Below are positions 7,689 to 15,742 of a stretch of 35,585 nucleotides of DNA, piece by piece; the first letter of the stretch is position 1; each line of letters begins with the position of its first letter. The notes beneath the pieces were generated by a model, which did no database searches, was not told the DNA's origin, and saw only the letters and a list, made by a program, of their open reading frames with translations. Source of the DNA: Thermoleophilia bacterium UBA6103 (GTDB taxonomy: Bacteria; Actinomycetota; Thermoleophilia; UBA2241); contig DIWP01000030.1 in assembly GCA_002423545.1 (NCBI GenBank), positions 805 to 36,389 on the forward strand, read 5' to 3'. A program made the position numbers and the translations under genes.

Positions 7689-8780
7689 TCAGCCGGCGCC
7701 GGCCAGATGCCCCACCTGAGCCTCATGATCGGCGGCCGCCAGTGCCTCGGTGAGCTCGTCGAGGTCGCCGTTGAGGATCTCTGTGAGGCGATGCGTGGTG
7801 AATCCGATGCGGTGGTCGGTGACCCGGTTCTGCTGGTAGTTGTAGGTGCGGATCTTCTGGGCGCGGCTGCCGGTCTGCACCATGTCGCGCCGCGCCTCGG
7901 CCAGCTCGCGCTGCTGCTCCTCCTTGCGCAGCTCGTAGAGCCGCGCCCGCAGGATCCGCATCGCCTTGTCCTTGTTCTGGTACTGGCTCTTCTCGTCCTG
8001 GCAGCTCACCACCAGCCCGGTCGGTACGTGCGTGATGCGGACCGCCGAGTCGGTCGTGTTGACCGACTGCCCGCCCGGTCCGCGGGCCCGGAAGATGTCC
8101 ACGCGCAGCTCATTGGGATCTATCTCGATCTCGATGTCTTCGACCTCGGGCAGGACGGCGACGGTGGCCGTGGAGGTGTGGATGCGGCTGGCCGTCTCGT
8201 TGGCCGGCACCCTCTGCACCCGATGCACGCCGCTCTCGTACTTGAAGGTGCCGTAGGCGCCGGCGCCACGCAGCTCGGCGATGACCTCCTTGAAGCCGCC
8301 GGTCGGCGGCTCGTTGGCGGAGAGCACCTCCACCTGGAAGCCTCTGCTCTCGGCGTGGCGGGCGTACATGCGGAAGAGGTCGGCGGCGAAGAAGGCGGCC
8401 TCGTCGCCGCCGGTGCCGCCGCGGATCTCAAGGATGGCGCTCTTCTCGTCGTCGGGGTCATGCTCGAGCATGCCCAGGCGGATCTGCTCCTCCAGAGCCG
8501 CGAGACGCGCGTGACCGGCCTCGAGCTCCTCGGTCAGGAACGTCCGCATCTCGTCGTCGAGACCCTCACCGCCGTCGTCGCCGAGCAGCTCCCGTGCCTC
8601 GACGACGGCCGCCTGCGCCTCGCGGTACTCGCGTGCCGCAGCGTACAGCGGCTCCAGCTCGCCGTGCCGGCGGACCGCCGCCGCATAGCGGGCGCGATCG
8701 GCGAGCACCTCGGGTTCGGCAAGCTGCGCCGTCAGCTCGGCGTAGCTGCGTTCTATCTCTGTCAGTACATCGTCGATCAT
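7689..8780 (-). CDS. prfA: Peptide chain release factor 1
   Basis: Class I release factor (363 aa) that recognises UAA/UAG and triggers peptide release. The catalytic GGQ is at residues 236-238 (RARGPGGQSVNTTDSAV), followed by the usual HVPTGLVV and 'QYQNKDKAMRILRARLYE'. The start ATG (MIDDVLTEIERSY) is the conserved one; an in-frame extension to 8960 is arginine-rich and not family-like. The codon-recognition loop is unusual: where RF1 normally reads PxT (PAT/PVT/PET), this protein has PAN at residues 192-194 within RVPANETASRIHTS. RF2 would show SPF there, so it is still RF1. The missing threonine deserves attention. Confidence 0.94.
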   Translation of the reverse strand: MIDDVLTEIERSYAELTAQLAEPEVLADRARYAAAVRRHGELEPLYAAAREYREAQAAVVEARELLGDDGGEGLDDEMRTFLTEELEAGHARLAALEEQIRLGMLEHDPDDEKSAILEIRGGTGGDEAAFFAADLFRMYARHAESRGFQVEVLSANEPPTGGFKEVIAELRGAGAYGTFKYESGVHRVQRVPANETASRIHTSTATVAVLPEVEDIEIEIDPNELRVDIFRARGPGGQSVNTTDSAVRITHVPTGLVVSCQDEKSQYQNKDKAMRILRARLYELRKEEQQRELAEARRDMVQTGSRAQKIRTYNYQQNRVTDHRIGFTTHRLTEILNGDLDELTEALAAADHEAQVGHLAGAG

Positions 8781-8894
8781 GGCATCGTGGCCGCAGGCCG
8801 GGCCGGGAGGGCGCCGTGGGAGCTCGGCGGGTCCTCGCGACCCTGCATGCCCGGTCCGCCGCCCGGCCGGACCGCCTGCACCGGTCACGCTTCG

Positions 8895-8900
8895 ATTATA
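8895..8900 (-). promoter_or_regulatory. Perfect -10 box upstream of prfA
   Basis: TATAAT on the minus strand in very GC-rich surroundings, about 115 bp before the prfA ATG. A good -35 at the right spacing is not obvious (TTGGTC at 8921-8926 is 20 bp away). Confidence 0.4.
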
Positions 8901-9285
8901 GTGCCGCCGCCGGTACGCGCGACCAACGGCGACCCGCGCCGCGCCGCCCGGCAGACGCACACCGACACACTACGGCGCGCCACACAGCGGCCGCACGGTC
9001 ACGCAGCGACCGCGACACCGTGAGATGATCGTGCGCCCGCCTGCTGCAGCCGGGCAGAGAAGAGGACGACGAGGCGAATCCCTGCGCACTGGTGCTTCAG
9101 GACGGTCCGGCGACCCATCAGCTGCCGCGTTCCGCGTCTCACTGTGGACCCTGCCTCGTCGCCTGAGACGGCACACTGTCGTCGGTGGTGGGAGATCGTC
9201 GTGCTCGTCGCCCTCCGCCTGCACCTTACGTCGCTGTGAAGACGACGTCAATGGCCGGCGTTGGCGCCGCTAGCACCTGCGGTGA

Positions 9286-9312
9286 CCGGCGTCACGCCGC
9301 CGGCGTCACGCC
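9286..9312. repeat. Tandem 13-bp repeat CCGGCGTCACGCC
   Basis: Two perfect copies (9286-9298 and 9300-9312) separated by one base, ending 2 bp before the DUF1385 stop codon. The preceding GTGAC (9282-9286) also pairs with GTCAC (9291-9295), so a terminator-like hairpin for the minus-strand operon is possible. Confidence 0.5.
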
Positions 9313-9314
9313 AT

Positions 9315-10235
9315 TCACGCCATGACCTCCACGCCCTCGACCGGCGGCCGATCCTGCGGCTCCAGCTCGATGATGCGCTCCAGGGCGCTGATGGCGACCT
9401 CGATCTGGCCGGTGTCCGGCTGCCTGGTGGTGAGCCGCTGCAGCATCAGGCCGGGCCACATGACGCCCTTCACGAGCCGATTGTCGTCGTGGCGGCCGGC
9501 CCACTTGATGATCTCGTAGGAGACTCCGGCGATGAGCGGGATGAGGATGATGCGGCTGAGGATGAGCCAGTACCAGGCCGGCCACTGCACGATGGCGAAG
9601 ACCAGGATGGCCACGACCATGACCACGAGCAGGAACGAGGTGCCACAGCGCACGTGCAGCGTGCGATACTTCGCGACCGTCTCGGGCACCAGCGGCTCGC
9701 CGTGCTCGAGGGCGTGGATGCTCATGTGTTCGGCGCCGTGGTACTCGAAGACCCGCCGCAGATCGGGGATGCGCGTGATGGCGACGATGTACAGCACGAA
9801 GATGAGCACGCGCACCAGACCTTCGACGATCCAGAACGCGAAACCGGTGCCGAGCACGCCCTTGAGCAGGCTGGTGAGTCCCAGCGGCGCGAGGAAGAAG
9901 AGGCCCACGGCGATGATGAGCGAGATGGCCAGGGTGACGCCCATCTCGCGCTTGCCGAGCGGCTTCTCCTCTTCGCCCAGCGACTCGTTGGCGGACAGCT
10001 GCAGCGCCCTGATGCCGAGGACCAGCGACTCGACGAGCGCCACGACGCCGCGGACTATGGGAAGTGCCAGCAGGCGATGGCGCTGCGCGTACGGCCGCAG
10101 GGGGAAGTCGTGGATGCCGATGGAGTCGTCGGGACGGCGCACGGCCAGCGACCAGTGCGTGACGCCGCGCATCATGACGCCCTCGATGACGGCCTGACCG
10201 CCGACCTGGGCCCGCTTCGGCGCGGCGGTGGTCAG
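9315..10235 (-). CDS. DUF1385 integral membrane protein (YqhQ family)
   Basis: A 306-aa membrane protein of unknown function. The family signature GGQAVIEGVMMRG is at residues 11-23, and several hydrophobic helices follow (VTLAISLIIAVGLFFLAPLGL, and FLLVVMVVAILVFAIVQWPAWYW further on). Conserved polar blocks 'EYHGAEHM' and 'HVRCGTSFL' are present, typical of the family. The signature requires a start upstream of the first ATG, and the best candidate is a CTG at 10235: it overlaps the thyX stop (CTGA) and has GGAGGA 6 nt upstream inside thyX. The alternative in-frame GTG at 10289 lacks a clear site. Neighbours rpmE and thyX share this position in many actinobacterial genomes. Confidence 0.88.
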   Translation of the reverse strand: MTTAAPKRAQVGGQAVIEGVMMRGVTHWSLAVRRPDDSIGIHDFPLRPYAQRHRLLALPIVRGVVALVESLVLGIRALQLSANESLGEEEKPLGKREMGVTLAISLIIAVGLFFLAPLGLTSLLKGVLGTGFAFWIVEGLVRVLIFVLYIVAITRIPDLRRVFEYHGAEHMSIHALEHGEPLVPETVAKYRTLHVRCGTSFLLVVMVVAILVFAIVQWPAWYWLILSRIILIPLIAGVSYEIIKWAGRHDDNRLVKGVMWPGLMLQRLTTRQPDTGQIEVAISALERIIELEPQDRPPVEGVEVMA

Positions 10236-10948
10236 TCGACGTCCTCCGGACGGTACGGCTCGCCGCAGGTCATCTTGCCTTCGCCGCACTGCCCGTAAAG
10301 GCAGGACGGTCCACTGCCCTCGAAGAGATACGGCGACACCTGGCGCACCAGGCGCCGCATCTGCCAGGCCATCTCGTTGATCTCCCACTGCGCCCGCCGG
10401 CAGCAGCGCACATGGAAGAAGTGCCGCAGCTCGCGCGCGTTCATGGTGACCACGATCTTGGTCTCGGCGGCGTTGGGCAGCACGAAGCGGGCGTCTTCCT
10501 GCGCCGACTCGGCGCTGCGGCCCTCGCGGAGACCGATCTCCACAAGCCTGTCATAAGCCGTGCGAGCGTGCTCCATGGCCTCGAGGAAGATCGCCTGCGC
10601 CTCTTCGTCGGCAGCTATCTTGGGCGGCACGACGAAGCCGTCTGCCGAGTCGAAGCGGACGTACCGTTGCGACTGCTGGTTGTACGACGCCACCCGGTGA
10701 CGCACCAGCTGGTGCGTGCAAGCCCGCGACACCCCGTCGACGGCGAACGTGAACGAGGCGTGCTCGATGGCGCTGTGATGGCCGGAGCGGACGAGGATGC
10801 GGACGAGCTTGGCGACGTCGTCGTCGCTCATCTCCTGAGTGAGCTCGGCGGCCGAGACAGGCGCGTAGCAGAGCCGTCCGGCGACCGCCACCGCCCGGTC
10901 GGGGTCGGGCGTGTGCTGCAGCAGCGTCAGCGAGAGATGCGCTGCCAT
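10232..10948 (-). CDS. thyX: Flavin-dependent thymidylate synthase
   Basis: FAD-dependent enzyme (238 aa) that makes dTMP from dUMP using methylenetetrahydrofolate and NAD(P)H, replacing ThyA. The ThyX motif RHR-x7-S appears as RHRVASYNQQSQRY (83-96). Substrate-binding blocks SGHHSAIEHASFTF (55-68) and MNARELRHFFHVRC are intact. The C-terminal end has several cysteines (CLYGQCGEGKMTCGE), a feature of many ThyX proteins. It lies 9 bp after rpmE and overlaps the DUF1385 start by 4 bp, so the three are probably cotranscribed. Confidence 0.95.
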   Translation of the reverse strand: MAAHLSLTLLQHTPDPDRAVAVAGRLCYAPVSAAELTQEMSDDDVAKLVRILVRSGHHSAIEHASFTFAVDGVSRACTHQLVRHRVASYNQQSQRYVRFDSADGFVVPPKIAADEEAQAIFLEAMEHARTAYDRLVEIGLREGRSAESAQEDARFVLPNAAETKIVVTMNARELRHFFHVRCCRRAQWEINEMAWQMRRLVRQVSPYLFEGSGPSCLYGQCGEGKMTCGEPYRPEDVD

Positions 10949-10957
10949 GACGGCCCG

Positions 10958-11176
10958 CTACTCCTTCTTGGCCTGCTGGGCCTTGCCGTAGCGCTTCTGG
11001 AAGCGTTCGACACGACCGCCCGAATCCACGAGCTTCTGCTTGCCGGTGTAGAACGGGTGACACTGGGAGCAGAGCTCCACGTGCAGCTCCGGCTTGGTGG
11101 AGCGAGTGGTGAACGTGTACCCGCAGGAGCAGTGCACGGTGGCTTCCTGGTACTTCGGGTGGATGTCCTTCTTCAT
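10958..11176 (-). CDS. rpmE: 50S ribosomal protein L31
   Basis: Ribosomal large-subunit protein of 72 aa in the zinc-containing (C+) form, with CSCG near residue 16 and CSQCHPFYTGKQK (about 36-48) completing the four-cysteine site. The start is the ATG giving MKKDIHPKYQ, the universal L31 N-terminus; upstream in-frame ATGs add an arginine-rich extension. It follows rho by about 100 bp and precedes thyX by 9 bp, the common rho-rpmE order. Confidence 0.96.
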   Translation of the reverse strand: MKKDIHPKYQEATVHCSCGYTFTTRSTKPELHVELCSQCHPFYTGKQKLVDSGGRVERFQKRYGKAQQAKKE

Positions 11177-11246
11177 CGGATCGGGTCCCTTCATTCTCCT
11201 GAGACGGCGGGGGACCGCACGCCCCGCCGAGCGCATCATGGTACCA

Positions 11247-11288
11247 CTATCGGCTGTCCTTGTTGCCCAGACTGCCGCTATCGGCTGT
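11247..11288. repeat. Direct 11-bp repeat at the rho 3' end
   Basis: CTATCGGCTGT occurs at 11247-11257 and again at 11278-11288; the second copy encodes the last residues and stop of rho (SR-stop). The duplication gives a second SR-stop just downstream. Significance unclear. Confidence 0.5.
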
Positions 11289-13170
11289 TTTTCTGGATGG
11301 CAAGCAGGAAGTCGGCGTTGGACTTGGTCTCCCGCACCTTGTTGATGAGCAGCTCGATGGCCGCCGACGGCTCCAGCGAGTGCAGCACGTTGCGCAGCTT
11401 CCAGACCATGGCGGCCTCGGCCGGCTCCATGAGCAGCTCCTCACGACGCGTGCCGGTGCCGTCGATGTCGATGGCCGGGAAGATACGCTTGTCGGCGAGC
11501 TTGCGATCGAGGCGGATCTCCATGTTACCGGTGCCCTTGAACTCCTCGAAGATGACCTCGTCCATGCGCGAGCCGGTGTCGACCAGCGCCGTGGCCATGA
11601 TGGTCAGCGAGCCGCCTTCCTCGATGTTGCGGGCCGCTCCGAAGAACTTCTTCGGCGGGTAGAGCGCGGTGGAATCGACGCCGCCCGAGAGGATGCGCCC
11701 GGACGCCGGCGTGTTGAGGTTGAAGGCCCGTGCCATGCGGGTGATGGAGTCGAGCAGGATGACCACGTCGTGCTTCTGCTCCACCAGCCGCTTCACGCGG
11801 TCGAGCACCAGCTCGGTGACCTGCACGTGGTTCTCCGACGGCTGGTCGAAGGTAGAGGCCACGACCTCACCGTTCACGGAACGCTGCATGTCGGTGACCT
11901 CTTCCGGGCGCTCGTCGACGAGCAGCACGATGAGCTTCACCTCGGGGTTGTTGGCGGTGATGGAGTTGGCGAGCTTCTTGAGGATGGTGGTCTTGCCGGC
12001 CTTGGGCGGCGAGACGATGAGGCCGCGCTGGCCCTTGCCGATGGGACAGAGCAGGTCCATGATACGGGCCGCCGTATCGTGCTCCTCGGTCTCGAGCCGC
12101 AGGCGCTCCTCGGGGAACAGCGGCGTGAGGCGCTCGAAGACCGGCCGCTGCCGGGCGATCTCGGGATCGACGCCGCCGACGGTCTCGATCTTCAGCAGCG
12201 CCGGATACTTCTCGTTGTCCTTGGGCTCGCGCACGGCGCCGACGATGTCGTCGCCGCGACGCAGGCCGAAGCGGCGGATCTGACTGAGCGACACGTACAC
12301 GTCGCCTTCGCTCTGCGTGTAGCCCTTGGTGCGCAGGAAGCCAAAGCCGTCGGGCAGCACGTCGAGGATGCCCTGACACTGGATGATGGGGCCCGGCTCG
12401 CGCCGCTCGCGATCGCGGTCGCGATCGCGGCCCCGGCGCCCACGCTGGTCGCGGCCGTTGCCCGGACGACGGTCCTGGCGGTCGCCGCGATCCTGACGCT
12501 CCGGGCGATCCTGCCGCTCGGGGCGCTCCTGGCGCTCACCGCCCGGCTTCTCAATGCGACGCTGCTTGTCTCCAGAGGGCGCCTCGCCTTCGCCGCCCTC
12601 GGTCACGACAGCCTCTTTCGAGGCGGACGGACCCGACGTCAGGGTGGGTCCGGCGGTCGGGCCCGAGGCCGGGCCTTCCGGGGTCGTCGGCGCCGCGGCA
12701 GGCCCGGCGGTGGGGCCTGAGGCCGGACCTTCCGGGGTCGTCGGCGACGATCCGGCGGACACCGTGTCCGGACCGGCGGAAGCATCCTGCGGACCGGCGG
12801 AAGCCTTCTCCCGCTGGCCTTCGGCGCCGGCCTCACGGCCGGCCGGAGCCTGCGTCTGCTGCGTTGATGCCGGGTCCGAGGACGGTCGCGGGGCGTCTGA
12901 GGACGGCCGCGGAGCGTCGGTATCGGCGGGTGTCCGCCGACGCGAAGCCGGCCGTCGGCGAGCCGTGACCGGCCGTTCGGCGGCGGCGTCGGTGGACGCA
13001 TCCCGCGGTGGATCGCCGGCCGGCGGCGTCGAAGGATCGGAAGCGGCGCTCTCTGTCGCGACCGCCGCCGGGGCGACGGTCGGCTCGGCCGACGAGGTCG
13101 CGACCGGATCGACGAGCGGCGGCTCAGGAGAGCGCGCGCCCAAAGGAGTCTGTTCGTCGGTGTGGTTCAT
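11278..13170 (-). CDS. rho: Transcription termination factor Rho
   Basis: Hexameric RNA helicase that terminates transcription; 630 aa from the ATG at 13170. Residues 1-260 are a disordered extension: Pro/Ala/Ser/Thr-rich to about 200, then Arg/Asp/Glu-rich (RPERQDRPERQDR, RDRDRDRERR). Rho proper follows: RNA-binding OB-fold with GFGFLRTKGYTQSEGDVYVS (275-294) and ATPase with Walker A SPPKAGKTT (387-395). The C-terminus (NKVRETKSNADFLLAIQK) is conserved. The start is uncertain: GGAGG lies 16 nt before this ATG, and another ATG exists at 13224. Long charged N-terminal inserts are known in actinobacterial Rho. It heads the rho-rpmE-thyX-DUF1385 unit. Confidence 0.95.
   Translation of the reverse strand: MNHTDEQTPLGARSPEPPLVDPVATSSAEPTVAPAAVATESAASDPSTPPAGDPPRDASTDAAAERPVTARRRPASRRRTPADTDAPRPSSDAPRPSSDPASTQQTQAPAGREAGAEGQREKASAGPQDASAGPDTVSAGSSPTTPEGPASGPTAGPAAAPTTPEGPASGPTAGPTLTSGPSASKEAVVTEGGEGEAPSGDKQRRIEKPGGERQERPERQDRPERQDRGDRQDRRPGNGRDQRGRRGRDRDRDRERREPGPIIQCQGILDVLPDGFGFLRTKGYTQSEGDVYVSLSQIRRFGLRRGDDIVGAVREPKDNEKYPALLKIETVGGVDPEIARQRPVFERLTPLFPEERLRLETEEHDTAARIMDLLCPIGKGQRGLIVSPPKAGKTTILKKLANSITANNPEVKLIVLLVDERPEEVTDMQRSVNGEVVASTFDQPSENHVQVTELVLDRVKRLVEQKHDVVILLDSITRMARAFNLNTPASGRILSGGVDSTALYPPKKFFGAARNIEEGGSLTIMATALVDTGSRMDEVIFEEFKGTGNMEIRLDRKLADKRIFPAIDIDGTGTRREELLMEPAEAAMVWKLRNVLHSLEPSAAIELLINKVRETKSNADFLLAIQKNSR
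12409..12432. repeat. Tandem 12-bp repeat in rho (RDRD)
   Basis: GCGATCGCGGTC followed by GCGATCGCGGCC encode alternating Arg-Asp in the charged part of the Rho N-terminal extension. The period is a multiple of three, so length changes would preserve the frame. Confidence 0.6.
12651..12748. repeat. Tandem 54-bp repeat in rho
   Basis: Two near-identical copies (about 44 bp, three differences) begin at 12651 and 12705. They encode two copies of an 18-residue unit containing TTPEGPASGPTAGP (Rho residues about 143-178). The in-frame period suggests expansion by slippage or recombination in a disordered linker. Confidence 0.7.
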
Positions 13171-13368
13171 GGTGGTGACTGCGGGACCTCCGTGCCGTAT
13201 CGACCCGTGTGCGCTCCGTACCAAGGGTGCTGGCGGATCGGCGTCGGATCGAGCCTACCGGGAGACCGACGTCGCTGCGGCGCAATGACGCACGCCCAGA
13301 GGCCGGTGCCGCTCCCTTGAGAAGAGATGGATGGTTGGAATAGACGCGCCCGGAGAGGGGGCGATGTC

Positions 13369-13399
13369 ATTATACCCGATGGACGCGGTCGGCGCGCAA
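13369..13399 (-). promoter_or_regulatory. Candidate promoter of the rho operon
   Basis: A perfect TATAAT (13369-13374) on the minus strand, with TTGCGC (13394-13399) 19 bp upstream, lies between the 2-PGK stop and rho. The implied rho leader is about 190 nt, long enough for the autoregulation known for rho in other bacteria (inference). Confidence 0.45.
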
Positions 13400-13412
13400 G
13401 TAGCCGCTTACA

Positions 13413-14345
13413 TCACTCGCCGGGACCGGCGGCGGCGGAGTCCACGGCGACCGCATCAAGGACCTCGTCGAGCGCCCGCGCCACGGCGGCGTCGATGTCG
13501 CGGTTCTCGACGACGGTGACACCACGCTCCACCGCCCGCTGCCGGATGAGGTCCTGGATGCGGCGGATCTCGTCGAGATGGTCCAGGTACCGCTGCAGCG
13601 ACCGCATGCCGCCGGTGTGCCAGTCGCGGAACGTGAAGTGCTGCTCGTGGCGGCGACGCTCCGGCACCGTCACCACCAGCTCCACGACCAGCGCCTCGCC
13701 CCAACGCGTCGCGTCAAGGTGACCGGGGACCAGATGCACGCCCTCGATGATGAAGCCCTGCTTCTCCTCGACCGCTCGTGCCACGAGCGCCTCGATGCCG
13801 ACCTGGACGGCTCGCACCTGTTCCATGAACCCGGCCAGCGTCAGGTCGACCCCTTCCGGGACGGGAACGGGCACGGCGGCGGCACAGTCGAAGGAGCTGG
13901 AGTGGACGGCCGGCATGAGATCCGCGGCGAAGAAAGCGCGCATGACCTGCCTGACCATGTCGGTCGAGGCCACCCGGACGATGCCGAGGCGATGGGCGAG
14001 CTGGTTGGCCAGGGTACTCTTGCCGACGCCGGTGGTACCGCCGATGAGGATGATCAGCGGCCGTTCCAGCGTCCGCACGCGACGCCAGCGCAGCAGCCGC
14101 TCCATGAGCGCGGCGCTCTCTGCCTCGCCGAGCATCTCGTGCGAGATGTCGCGCAGATCGTCGAGACGGATCGTGCGCCGGCCGGCGTGCAACAGCCGCT
14201 GCTCCAGCGCCGCCGCCAGCCGGTACGACGACTCCGGCGAGAGCCCGGTCGCCATCAGCGTCTGAGCCGTCAGGCCTTTCGAATACGGCAGGCCCGACTC
14301 CGGCTCGAGACCCAGCTCCTTCCCCTCATCCGGTCCCCGGCTCAC
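13413..14345 (-). CDS. 2-phosphoglycerate kinase
   Basis: Predicted to phosphorylate 2-phosphoglycerate with ATP to 2,3-diphosphoglycerate, the first step toward cyclic 2,3-DPG. The 310-aa protein has an ATP-cone-like N-terminal segment (residues 20-90: PYSKGLTAQTLMATG... RTIRLDDLRDI). A P-loop kinase domain follows, with Walker A GGTTGVGKST (102-111), then ASTDMVRQVMR (126-136) and IIEGVHLVPG. This order and length match archaeal 2-phosphoglycerate kinases such as that of Methanothermus fervidus (about 304 aa). Its start overlaps the stop of the cyclic DPG synthetase gene by 4 bp, which strongly supports the assignment: the product is the substrate of the neighbour. Family call is from recognition, not a search. 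Confidence 0.87.
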   Translation of the reverse strand: MSRGPDEGKELGLEPESGLPYSKGLTAQTLMATGLSPESSYRLAAALEQRLLHAGRRTIRLDDLRDISHEMLGEAESAALMERLLRWRRVRTLERPLIILIGGTTGVGKSTLANQLAHRLGIVRVASTDMVRQVMRAFFAADLMPAVHSSSFDCAAAVPVPVPEGVDLTLAGFMEQVRAVQVGIEALVARAVEEKQGFIIEGVHLVPGHLDATRWGEALVVELVVTVPERRRHEQHFTFRDWHTGGMRSLQRYLDHLDEIRRIQDLIRQRAVERGVTVVENRDIDAAVARALDEVLDAVAVDSAAAGPGE

Positions 14346-15739
14346 GACCGCACCCCCTCGCCCGGCGGGGCGGTCTCCAGGCGCCCGGCGAAGCGGTGGC
14401 GCGCCAGCCTCGCCAGCTCGCCGGGCAGCCCGGTCAGCTCACCGTCCAGCACCGCCACCGGCTCGTTGTCGCAGAAGAGGAGCTCCTTGCCGGCGGCGAC
14501 GGCGGCCTCCGCCACCACGTCCACGGCGGCGGCCTTGATCTCGGTGAGCCACACGTCGGCGGCCGCCGCTCGACGCAGGCCGTCACGCAGCGCCGGCCGG
14601 CTGGCCAGCGACGCCGTGGCCGCCACGACCTCGGCCCCGTAGGCTGCGCTCAGATGTCCGGTCAGCAGATCGAGGCTGCGCTCGGCGGCCGTGGTGAAAT
14701 ACGCCACCCGGCGACCGCCGACGTCGCCGAGCGGTCGCGGCCGGAAGACGGTGGGGATCACGGTCAGATCGGGGCAGACCCGTGCGATCGCGGCGCGCAG
14801 GGCGTCGACCCGTCCCGCATCCGCGAACGGCGGCTCGCACATGCTCAGCACGATCGTGTCGCTGATGAGGAGCCGGTAGGTCCCCAGATAGCCCGCCACG
14901 TAGTCGAGCGGCTGATCGGCGGCGACCACACAGACGGTGGCATCGGCACAGGCCGGAGGGATCACCGAGCCCGAGCCCTCGACGATCACCATCTCGGCCG
15001 GCAGCGAGTCGAGCAGCGCGAACGCCCGGTCGATGGTGCTGTCGAACGCACTGCCCGCCAGCCCGCCGCCGCAGCGCCGTGAGCCGATCGTGGTGACGCC
15101 GGCCAGAGCCGCGTCCTCGTAGTGGTCCGAGGCGGCGTGCCGGCCGCGACGCGAGGCCGCCAGGAGCTCCGCGGCGCCGATCCCTTCGCCGCCGCGGATC
15201 AGCTCGGGCTCGGCCGGGCCGCCGCGCCCCATCGCCACGATGACCAGACGGTCGGCGCCCGGCGACACCTCGTCCGCCAGGCCCCGCGCCAGAAAGCCGC
15301 TCACCGCCGTCTTGCCCACGCGCTTGCCGGTACCGATGACCGCCACCGTGGGCAGCGGCAGCGGCGCCCGCTGCGGAGGTCGCAGCTCGACGTCGGCGCC
15401 CACGTAGCGGGCGCCGGCGGCCAGGGCGGCGCTGGCCAGACGGAAGCGCTCGCGATAGCCCACCACCGGCTCGTCGGACAGGTCGACCACGCACTGGGCA
15501 CCGGTCTCACGGACGAGCGCCATCAGAGCCGCCATGTGAGCCTCCTGGCCACTGGGCCGGCGCACCGGCAGCCCGTAGTCGGCGACCTCGCCACCGTCCC
15601 TGAGCTTCTCGCTTCCTCCGAGGAACAGCGCTGCACGGAAGTCGAAGCGCGGCGCCAGCTGCTCGAGGGCGGCACGCACCACCGGAGGGTAGTGCTCCCC
15701 GTCGATCAGCGCCACGGCCGGCGGCGGGCCGGCGGCCAC
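14342..15739 (-). CDS. cpgS: Cyclic 2,3-diphosphoglycerate synthetase
   Basis: Predicted to form the intramolecular phosphoanhydride of 2,3-diphosphoglycerate at the expense of ATP, giving cyclic 2,3-DPG, a thermoprotective and phosphate-storage solute in thermophilic methanogens. At 465 aa it matches the family length (about 460). The N-terminal ALIDGEHYPPVV (10-21) is the family hallmark, and a P-loop-like GTGKRVGKTAV (136-146) binds nucleotide. The GTG at 15739 is preceded by GGAGGA, which overlaps the end of the phosphoesterase gene 3 bp away. Transcribed between the phosphoesterase and 2-PGK genes with no room for internal promoters. Bacterial occurrence is the notable point. Confidence 0.88.
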   Translation of the reverse strand: MAAGPPPAVALIDGEHYPPVVRAALEQLAPRFDFRAALFLGGSEKLRDGGEVADYGLPVRRPSGQEAHMAALMALVRETGAQCVVDLSDEPVVGYRERFRLASAALAAGARYVGADVELRPPQRAPLPLPTVAVIGTGKRVGKTAVSGFLARGLADEVSPGADRLVIVAMGRGGPAEPELIRGGEGIGAAELLAASRRGRHAASDHYEDAALAGVTTIGSRRCGGGLAGSAFDSTIDRAFALLDSLPAEMVIVEGSGSVIPPACADATVCVVAADQPLDYVAGYLGTYRLLISDTIVLSMCEPPFADAGRVDALRAAIARVCPDLTVIPTVFRPRPLGDVGGRRVAYFTTAAERSLDLLTGHLSAAYGAEVVAATASLASRPALRDGLRRAAAADVWLTEIKAAAVDVVAEAAVAAGKELLFCDNEPVAVLDGELTGLPGELARLARHRFAGRLETAPPGEGVRS

Positions 15740-15742
15740 AGT

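Larger units (their letters stand above)
8781..9314. other. Intergenic region between DUF1385 gene and prfA
   Basis: About 530 bp, the second-longest gene-free stretch. It contains the prfA -10 box and, beside the DUF1385 stop, a tandem repeat (9286-9312). No RNA gene or coding region with a ribosome site and non-biased composition could be supported; short frames on both strands look like noise of GC-rich DNA. Confidence 0.5.

Noticed and set aside
9025..9273. 82-codon frame in the prfA-DUF1385 gap
   Set aside because: No ribosome site, Arg/Ser-rich, no family; equal-length frames occur by chance throughout this GC-rich DNA.
11260..12720. Long plus-strand open frame (486 codons) opposite rho
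   Set aside because: Antisense shadow of rho; composition mirrors the rho repeats and no domain is visible.
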